Below the pieces are notes generated by a model. It was not told where the DNA came from, did not search any database, and worked only from the letters and a program-made list of their open reading frames with translations. From assembly GCF_026151205.1 (NCBI RefSeq), contig NC_087074.1:20329240-20393239 (forward strand): 64,000 bases of DNA. The letters are read 5' to 3'. Source of the DNA: Bolinopsis microptera. Lineage: Eukaryota; Ctenophora; Tentaculata; Lobata; Bolinopsidae. The translations under genes were made by a program, and so were the position numbers. This document shows positions 56,327 through 64,000 of this stretch, in pieces (position 1 is the stretch's first letter; every line of letters begins with the position of its first letter).

Positions 56327-56578
56327 GCTTCATCGTGACAGGGATAACGAGCCAATTGTTTACAAACAAGCAGCAAGCATGTGAATCCTTCTTGATAAGG
56401 TTCAGATCACGTTTGATCGCATGCAGGGTTCTTGTCTCCGATAGATCAGATCATTGTCTTCTAAGAAGATCATATCCTCGTTCTTGCCCCCTCTGGCTCC
56501 AGTGGATCTCATCATTACTCGATAAGCATCGGATCAAATGATTGCCTCAAAAACCGTATCATCTGGTTCCACAATCTC

Positions 56579-57793
56579 GGATACTCAGGAACCAGCTTTT
56601 TGATACGGAAATGGAACCAAGTTTCTAGTGGGCGTTCTGGGAGTGCTAGGGCCACCAAATTTCATTTTTGTTCATTCCGTTCATTCCATGACTCAGGGAG
56701 CCTCTGGCGACAATTTTGACGTCAAAATAGTTAGTAAACACATCCCCCTACACCGTACAACCATTTCCAGCACTCTGAAACTACTTTAACAGACTGAAAT
56801 GACCGTATCAAAATGCCTCAAAAACCGTATCATCTGGTTCCACAATCTCGGATACTCAGGAACCAGCTTTTTGATACGGAAATGGAACCAAGTCTCTAGT
56901 GGGCGTTCTGGGAGTGCTAGGGCCACCAAACTTAGGCATCCAATCTTTGCAGTTGTTTCTTTCATGGTAGTTGCGAGCGTCTATACTTTCAGTCTTTAGC
57001 TTGCTCATTTTGTATTTACATCATTTGTACAAGACTAGATGGTAGCCATGTTCTGTGTCCTAAACCTAACTTTAGTGTGCATGTTATCTATTATGTTGGT
57101 CTCAGTTTAAACCTGAAAGCCATTGAATATGTTTGCCACTGCTTCTCAGCTGATCATAAATAATTTAAAATAGGGTTCAGTGTTCTGACCATTTGTGTAT
57201 GTAGATGAAGCAAGGTCAGGAACCCAGCACGGTGAAGGATTAGGCCGGTTATCTAGCAAAGATCTCTGTCACTATACTTTTGTTGCTCAGTATCATTAGT
57301 ATCATCATTGAAGATTGTGCATACACAACTTTATTAAAGTAAATGTTAGACAGTGTTATTTCGAATACATCCCAGCACAAATATTATCAGCTTCATCAAT
57401 CTTGATATCTTAACGATGACCCTGGTCAAACAATTTAAAACTTCTGTAATTTCATTTCTAGTATGCGTATAGGAAATCGATAAGACTTTAAAATGATATG
57501 TTCGGCGACCTTTCAGCTCAATCACGAGACTCAGTAGGAGTGATTGAACTGCAAGGGACAATTGAGGCTAACGAATTAGCAGTTTCAAGTTAAGTTTAAT
57601 ATAATAACGAATTAATTATAATAACCAATGAATTATACAGGTTGTACGTACACGCCACAGCATTAAAAACGTTCTGATCGAGCTGCACTTGCACTGATGA
57701 GCTGAACGTTTGCGGAGTTAAAATCGCAAGCTACCAACGCGATACTTCCGAATATAGTTGCGCGGCTTATTAGTAAAATTAAAAATTAGCTTT
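56579..57793. other. Inner module and central segment, left arm
   Basis: 56579-56935 is an inverted copy of the outer module, so the ORF unit is flanked by facing modules. 56936-57793 is the shared inner segment. A 71-codon frame at 57346-57561 (minus) is matched by one at 58151-58366 (plus), differing by few residues; whether it is translated is unknown. Confidence 0.6.
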
Positions 57794-57918
57794 CGAATGT
57801 TTATTGTTTATTTTGATTTTGTTGCATATTGTTTTAAATTAAATTATGTCTAATTTACAATTTATAAATAAAATGTATACTGAATACAACAATTTTTTTA
57901 AAATCTAATTATAGTCTG
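57794..57918. other. Centre of the palindrome
   Basis: About 125 bp of AT-rich unpaired sequence bounded by AAAATTAAAAATTAGCTT on the left and AAGCTAATTTTTAATTTT on the right. Confidence 0.7.
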
Positions 57919-59463
57919 AAGCTAATTTTTAATTTTACCTATAAGCCGCGCAATTGCCTTTTGAAAGTTTCGCGTTTGTAGCTCGCGATTGTAACTCCGC
58001 AAACGTTCAGCTCATCAGTGCAAGTGCAGCTCGATCAGAACGTTTTTAATGCTGTGGCGTGTACGTACAACCTGTATAATTCATTGGTTATTATAATTAA
58101 TTCGTTATTATATTAAACTTAACTTGAAACTGCTAATTCGTTAGCCTCAATTGTCCCTTGCAGTTCAATCACTCCTACTGAGTCTCGTGATTGAGCTAAA
58201 AGGTCGCCGAACATATCATTTTAAAGCCTTATCGATTTCCTATACGCATACTAGAAATAGAATTACAGAAGTTTTAAATTGTTTGACCAGGGTCATCGTT
58301 AAGATATCAAGATTGATGAAGCTGATAATATTTGTGCTGGGATGTATTCGAAATAACACTGTCTAACATTTACTTCAATAAAGTTGTGTATGCACAATCT
58401 TCAATGATGATACTAATGATACTGAGCAACAAAAGTATAGTGACAGAGATCTTTGCTAGATAACCGGCCTAATCCTTCACCGTGCTGGGTTCCTGACCTT
58501 GCTTCATCTACATACACAAATGGTCAGAACACTGAACCCTATTTTAAATTATTTATGATCAGCTGAGAAGCAGTGGCAAACATATTCAATGGCTTTCAGG
58601 TTTAAACTGAGACCAACATAATAGATAACATGCACACTAAAGTTAGGTTTAGGACACAGAACATGGCTACCATCTAGTCTTGTACAAATGATGTAAATAC
58701 AAAATGAGCAAGCTAAAGACTGAAAGTATAGACGCTCGCAACTACCATGAAAGAAACAACTGCAAAGATTGGATGCCTAAGTTTGGTGGCCCTAGCACTC
58801 CCAGAACGCCCACTAGAGACTTGGTTCCATTTCCGTATCAAAAAGCTGGTTCCTGAGTATCCGAGATTGTGGAACCAGATGATACGGTTTTTGAGGCATT
58901 TTGATACGGTCATTTCAGTCTGTTAAAGTAGTTCCAGAGTGCTGGAAATGGTTGTACGGTGTAGGGGGATGTGTTTACTAACTATTTTGACGTCAAAATT
59001 GTCGCCAGAGGCTCCCTGAGTCATGGAATGAACGGAATGAACAAAAATGAATTTTTTTCTAAAACTCGTCGGATTGCCCCAAAACAGATCGGAATCGTTT
59101 GGTATTGACCCTTATAGTGTTCCTGCAGAGTTTGGTGGCCCTAGCACTCCCAGAACGCCCACTAGAGACTTGGTTCCATTTCCGTATCAAAAAGCTGGTT
59201 CCTGAGTATCCGAGATTGTGGAACCAGATGATACGGTTTTTGAGGCAATCATTTGATCCGATGCTTATCGAGTAATGATGAGATCCGCTGGAGCCAGAGG
59301 GGGCAAGAACGAGGATATGATCTTCTTAGAAGACAATGATCTGATCTATCGGAGACAAGAACCCTGCATGCGATCAAACGTGATCTGAACCTTATCAAGA
59401 AGGATTCACATGCTTGCTGCTTGTTTGTAAACAATTGGCTCGTTATCCCTGTCACGATGAAGC

Positions 59464-59477
59464 GGGTATAAATACCC
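59464..59477 (+). promoter_or_regulatory. TATA box in a GGGTATAAATACCC palindrome (right arm)
   Basis: Mirror copy of the left-arm TATA motif, about 315 bp upstream of the right-arm ATG at 59790. Confidence 0.6.
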
Positions 59478-59789
59478 TCGTGAAATATAGCTCACCCGGT
59501 TTCAGTTTACTATTTCACACACTTGAGTACAATCTTTTGACATTTCAACTTTAAGCTCTATCTTTCAAATACACATTTTTATTTTGTAGTTTACGCTACG
59601 TGCCTGTCTTCTTTGCCTACTTTACTCTAAACTACGTTGTTTTCTACAACTAGTTCTGAGTCCTCCCTTCCTACTCCTATCTGGACTGTGTTGTTTCCTA
59701 CAACCAGTTCTTTGACTACACTTCTCCCTATCTGAGTTTTACTTATTGGCTGTTTTTTACAGCTAACTCAGTCAACACGACTACTCCCT

Positions 59790-61678
59790 ATGGATACATC
59801 TCAGGTAAATGCCGTGGTTGAGCTCATTCGTGACTCCCACAAGTTCGATTCATCTTTAGGTGTATATTATCATAATATGCAGGATGCTTTGCCTCCTTTA
59901 TCACATGCTTATTCTGACCCCCTGACCGTGTGCTCCTCTGTAGTACTGCGGTTAGAGTGTGGTTCTTATGTGTTCATTTCTGATCTTAAGTCAGGTCCTA
60001 AGATTTTGTAGTTCCTTAGTTCAGCTCATGTTTCCTTTATCTCATAAGTTGCAACAGTTCTTTAAGCACTTTTTCCCCTGTAAGCACACTTTAGATGTAC
60101 TAGCAGGAACCCGTGAAATATAGCCCTAAACGGTGTCAAGACTCAAGATACTGAAATAATTATTACCTATTTAATTGGCGTTTTTGACACCACTTGGGGG
60201 TCCAAATTTTCGGCTCTAAAATCATTATTCCTCGGCCAATTTTTTATTTTTTCATGCTGATTTGGAGGATATTAAAGCATTTGACCCAGCCAAAAAAGTT
60301 TCAGTTGTATATCTTTTACGGTTTTTGCAGAAAGTTGCGTTAAAGTTGATGCTGTGGTGTCAGTAAAATGGCACAGATATATATATATATATATCGTCTC
60401 GCTTTATATATAGTAAGATATGAATGTTCTGACCACTGCTCACTAGATAAGGATGGCTCTGTAGAGGCTCTCTTAAATTTATATAGCTGCATAATAACTG
60501 ATAGGTCTCTTAAGTTTAATCTCTTGGAGAGCCAGAAAGTATTAGATGGAATAGTTGCAAGTTTCCACACCTCCATAAGTTCTAAGATTTTAGTTAGATA
60601 CTCTGACCAGTTGTTTCATTCTGTTGAGAAAGTTCGGGCAGACAAGTCGTACTCTGTTATGATTTGTTCTGCCGAACAGGTACTCCAGAATAAGAAGGAA
60701 CTAGGTGCCAAGTTAGATAATCAGTCACGTAAACATTCAGTCAAACCCTCTGTCGACTCAGACGAGGATTTCGAGCAAGCACCTAAGTTTAAGAGTAAGA
60801 AGTTGAAACGTTCAGATATAGATTTGCCTAAGTTTTCTGATTATGTAAAGATTGATCCATCTATTTCCAAACATAGTCTAGATTGTATTAAGGAACTGTC
60901 TTCCTCTCGTCCCTCATCCAAATCATCTGTACCACCCAACTCATCTGTACCACCCAACTCATCTGTACCACCCAACTCATCTGTACCACCCAACTCATCT
61001 GTACCACCCAACTCATCTGTACCACCTAAATCATCAGCTCAACCCAAATCATCAGCTTAACCCAAATCATCAGCTCAACCCAAATCATCAGCTCAACCCA
61101 AATCATCAGCTCAACCCAAATCATCAGCTCAACCCAAATCATCAGCTCAACCCAAATCATCAGCTCAACCCAAATCATCAGCTCAACCCAAATCTTCAGC
61201 TCAACCCAAATCATCAGCTCAACCCAAATCATCAGTTCAACCCAAATCATCAACTCAACCCAAATCATCAGCTCAACCCAAATCATCTGTACCACCTAAA
61301 TCATCAGTTCAACCCAAATCATCAGCCCAACCCAAGTCATCAGTTCTACCCAAATCATCAGCTCAACCCAAATCATCAGTTCAACCCAAATCATCAGCTC
61401 AACCAAAATCATCAGCTCAACCCAAATCATCAGTTCAACCCAAATCATCAACTCAACCCAAATCATCAGCTCAACCCAAATCATCTGTACCACCTAAATC
61501 ATCAGTTCAACCCAAATCATCAGCTCTGGATCAGAAATGGATCCTTCCCAGCCTACTATCCTTACCCACAGCTTCACCTCTACCTTCCTCCAACCTTGCC
61601 TGGAAGTTCATCCTACTACTGTGCTTAGTTCTTTTAGATCTGCGTTTAAATTATTATAACCGAGTTAAATTATTTTGA
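59790..61678 (+). pseudogene. Right-arm copy of the repeat-protein ORF, broken
   Basis: It starts with the same residues as the left copy (MDTSQVNAVV) but has three lesions. About 16 bp are missing near 60006, which shifts the frame to an immediate TAG. A 319-bp insertion sits at 60100-60418. A nonsense change (GCTTAA, 61058-61060) lies in the repeat region. The rest of the coding sequence, including the hydrophobic C terminus and TGA at 61676-61678, is nearly identical to the left copy. Confidence 0.85.
60100..60418. mobile_element. 319-bp insertion in the right-arm ORF
   Basis: This is absent from the left arm, where GATGTATATGAATG is continuous. It begins CTAGCAGGAACCCGTGAAAT, contains an (AT)n run at 60378-60394 and ends near TATAGTAAGA. 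The CTAG...CCCGTG head resembles 49681-49695. It has no ORF. The class is uncertain: SINE-like or a short retroelement fragment. Confidence 0.6.
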
Positions 61679-62099
61679 AGGTATTGAAGTATTGAATGAT
61701 ATTATGATTGATGTTGTGCAAAACTATTACTACCGCTTTATTACTGCCAATTGCTGTTACAATTTGTAGAAACTGATTTATACATTTATACATATGATAT
61801 CAAAAAATCAAATCTCAAAAATAACAAAGTAACAATCTGCTCTCTTTAATTATTGAAATCCATCCAAGTAAAAAGTTGTATTACCAGAGAGGTTAAATTT
61901 AAATTTCAAACAACCTTGTCTACAGCTTCTTGGAAGAAAATGGAACCGGATTCTAGTGGACGTTCTGAAACTGGTAGGGCTACAAAACTAAGTTGGAACA
62001 CATCTTGTTTGAATACTGTTGAACCAAATTCAACTCTCTGCAACAACACAAGCAGACAAAATTTCTCAAAATCCGTTTTATCTGCTCAACTGGTTCTAA

Positions 62100-62690
62100 A
62101 TTCTTGAATCCAGCCAAGGGTATAATGGGTGTTCTGGGAGTGCTAGGGCCACAAAACTTTGTGGGAACACTATTAGGGTCAATACCAAACGATTCCTACC
62201 TGTTTTGGGGCCATCCGACGAGTTTCAGAAAAAAATTTCATTTTTGTTCATTCCGTTCATTCCATGACTCAGGGAGTCTTGGGCGACTATTTTGACGTCA
62301 AAATAGTTAGTAAACACATCCCCCTACACCGTAAAATCATCTCCAGCACTCTGCAGCCCCTTTAACAGACTGAAATGACCGTATCAATATCGGATACTCA
62401 GGAACCAGCTTTTTGATACGGAAATGGAATTAAGTCTCTAGTGGGCCACCAAACTTTGTAGGAACACTATAAGGGTCAATACCAAACGATTCCTACCTGT
62501 TTTGGGGCAATCCGACGAGTTTTAGAAAAAAATTCATTTTTGTTCATTCCGTTCATTCCATGACTCAGGGAGCCTCTGGCGACAATTTTGACGTCAAAAT
62601 AGTTAGTAAACACATCCCCCTACACCGTACAACCATTTCCAGCACTCTGAAACTACTTTAAAAGACTGAAATGACCGTATCAAAATGCCT
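62100..62690. repeat. Outer subterminal modules, right arm (about two copies)
   Basis: Inverted counterparts of the left-arm 316-bp modules, with TGACGTCA at 62293 and 62589. One copy has an internal deletion (GTGGGCCACCAAAC at 62440 joins sequences that are separated elsewhere). Confidence 0.88.
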
Positions 62691-62947
62691 CAAAAACCGT
62701 ATCATCTGGTTCCACAATCTCGGATTCATCTTCTGGACTTCAGATGTAACACGCCAAAACCAAAGTATTAAAGCTCTTTGGCAAGCATCGAGTACGATAC
62801 GACGCGCAATTGTGCTTGAAGTGACGACGCGCACGGGCGATAAGGAGCTACTTATCGCTCGATCGACCGAGCGATAAGTCCGCGCGGCACCCGACTACCA
62901 TGAGCCTTAAGATATCCAACTGTTAAAAAGTTATCAACTGTTGTAAA

Positions 62948-64000
62948 CTATAAAGTTATAAATGCTACCAACTTGAAACTAATCAGAGGATACATACGTG
63001 TCCGACCAATTTGCCACCTTAACGAGCCACCTTCACCAGTAACCTCACTTACACCAAACTCATTCCATGTAAAAGTGGCTAAGTAGTAGCGCATGTCAGG
63101 CTTTAAATCTTTACTATGATTGAACATGGGCACCAAATGAATTTTGTCTGCTTTCACAACCTCAGAATGAATATGAAGTCCGTCAGGATATTCTTCCTGA
63201 TTTAAACAAAGGTTTACTTTGAACTTGTGGGGTTTCCCTGACTTCATATCAGGGGTAAACTTTAAAACAAATCCACATTTTCCAGGAAGATGACAATCAG
63301 TAGTGTTAGGGTGCTTAAAATTAAATGCATAAGATTGTGAGGTCTCAAATAGATCTTTGACTGTACAAGAATTCCAACTTAACATCTTTTTGTCCGGCCC
63401 AACTACTTTTCCAACTCGTCTAACACTCTCTTCCTTAGATGTAAGATCATTTCCATGTTCTTTTATTGTATCGGCGTCCACTTTGGCTTCTGGAGAACAC
63501 GATTCAAGGAATTCAGGTGATATTCTGCTCCATCCTCTCTTACGACGAATAATCTCCATTTCATTCACCATGTCAGGGGTAAGCCATTCATCGCAAACAT
63601 GAACCCCTTCAATAAGCATGTACAAATTTAATACAAGAGGAGATTCTTTAGCAACATTAAGATATTCCTGGGTTCTCAGTCCACGAAATATTTCAAATGA
63701 GCAAAATATGTTGGGAATTTCTGTTGTTATTTGGGGAAGTACAGATGCAGGAAAGATGGTATTATTAGATGGCAAAGAGGAATTTAAAGTCATCGTTTTC
63801 TTAAACTCTTTCATAGACCGCCTGTACAATGTATTTACAAATGACGCATCAGAATCAGATGACTGCGTGGCATTATCTAAAACATCAAACAGCTCCTCAA
63901 AAGAAGCTTCATCTTCAGAAATACATTTACAAAGATCAACATTCTGTAGAAGGTAACGAGAAGCTTCATCAAACATCTTCCCCTCACTCTCCAGATTCTT
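62948..64000 (-). CDS. BTB/POZ-domain protein, copy 2 (C-terminal part; N terminus outside window)
   Basis: The frame is open from the window edge (KNLESEGK precedes MFDEASRY) to the stop at 62948, about 350 residues. It aligns along its whole length with residues from about 200 to the end of the first BTB protein, including RRKRGWSRISPEF, LPGKCGF, HKFKVN and GEGGSLRWQIGRTR. Differences are mostly scattered substitutions plus small indels, so it appears to be a functional paralogue. The BTB domain should lie beyond base 64000. Its 3' flank, just past the stop, is where the 10.4-kb element inserted, 41 bp away. Confidence 0.8.
   Translation of the reverse strand, partial: KNLESEGKMFDEASRYLLQNVDLCKCISEDEASFEELFDVLDNATQSSDSDASFVNTLYRRSMKEFKKTMTLNSSLPSNNTIFPASVLPQITTEIPNIFCSFEIFRGLRTQEYLNVAKESPLVLNLYMLIEGVHVCDEWLTPDMVNEMEIIRRKRGWSRISPEFLESCSPEAKVDADTIKEHGNDLTSKEESVRRVGKVVGPDKKMLSWNSCTVKDLFETSQSYAFNFKHPNTTDCHLPGKCGFVLKFTPDMKSGKPHKFKVNLCLNQEEYPDGLHIHSEVVKADKIHLVPMFNHSKDLKPDMRYYLATFTWNEFGVSEVTGEGGSLRWQIGRTRMYPLISFKLVAFITL

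Larger units (their letters stand above)
52533..62907. mobile_element. 10.4-kb near-palindromic (foldback-type) element, TA target duplication
   Basis: The ends are exact inverted repeats beginning AGGCTCATGGTAGTCGGGTG, flanked by TA at 52531-52532 and 62908-62909. Homology continues inward: left arm 52533-57793, right arm 57919-62907, with a spacer of about 125 bp. Each arm holds an outer block of 300-bp modules, a unit with a long ORF, an inner inverted module and a shared central segment of about 0.9 kb. The termini carry CTTATCGCTCG motifs three times per end. The BTB copy 1 3' flank (50195-50220) keeps the equivalent uninterrupted sequence, an empty site. I recognised no transposase or reverse transcriptase. 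TA duplication suits Tc1/mariner-like mobilisation, but the class is unsettled. Confidence 0.8.

Noticed and set aside
54816-61493. Frames with repeated IWVELM or GGTDEL motifs
   Set aside because: Antisense readings of the SSAQPK/SSVPPN coding array.
52563-62877. 66-68 codon frames with CLKNRIIWFHNLG in the palindromic element
   Set aside because: They fall in the repeated module and differ in length between copies through simple truncation; no evidence of translation.
52533-62907. Palindrome as a pure assembly foldback
   Set aside because: Arms differ by an insertion, a nonsense change and module number, and TA flanks plus an empty paralogous site support a real insertion; raw reads would still be needed to exclude artefact fully.

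Overview
This window is nuclear DNA of an animal. Its genes are split by GT-AG introns, it carries several eukaryotic transposon classes, and its proteins are metazoan: secreted SRCR/thrombospondin-1 and ShKT/sushi proteins, a BTB protein, mitochondrial elongation factor G and RPAP2. The secreted-domain repertoire, BTB duplication and AT-rich short-intron style would suit an early-branching animal such as a cnidarian. That is an inference; no single sequence fixes the taxon.

Layout. 1-3687 (+): 3' part of an unrecognised gene, nine in-phase exons. 4195-4985 (-): 5'-truncated LINE. 5286-13628 (-): secreted protein with six TSP1 and five SRCR domains, four repeats of which are a young 807-bp tandem array; its 4-kb intron holds a nearly intact LINE with a 15-bp target-site duplication and a pogo/mariner-like MITE. 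13690-17460: transposon-rich, with a hAT-like element (8-bp TSD) inside an older diverged inverted repeat. 17464-22805 (-): small coiled-coil protein in six exons. 22096-41204 (+): signal peptide/ShKT/sushi protein in eight exons, whose introns are mostly minisatellites. 42704-47675 (-): GFM1 in 15 exons. 48050-49396 (-): RPAP2. 50246-51910 (-): BTB protein. 52533-62907: a 10.4-kb near-palindromic insertion with TA target duplication. 62948-64000 (-): a second BTB paralogue running off the edge.

Two things stand out. First, many minisatellites here were seeded on exon-intron junctions, so each array repeats an authentic splice site and some exon sequence. The extreme case is a 46-bp unit repeated about 190 times over 8.9 kb, where every copy carries a GTAAGT donor inside a perfect 8-bp hairpin. 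Second, the 10.4-kb palindrome has two arms of about 5 kb around a short centre, subterminal modules each containing a TGACGTCA palindrome, a TATAAATA promoter motif and an unknown 528-residue ORF (intact in the left arm, broken in the right). A paralogous empty site lies beside the first BTB gene. No transposase was recognised.

The genes do not form a pathway. GFM1 and RPAP2 are housekeeping neighbours in tandem orientation, the BTB genes are a local duplication, and the two extracellular-domain genes could serve matrix, venom-like or immune roles that sequence alone cannot settle. Exon joins were derived by hand from splice consensus and phase continuity.
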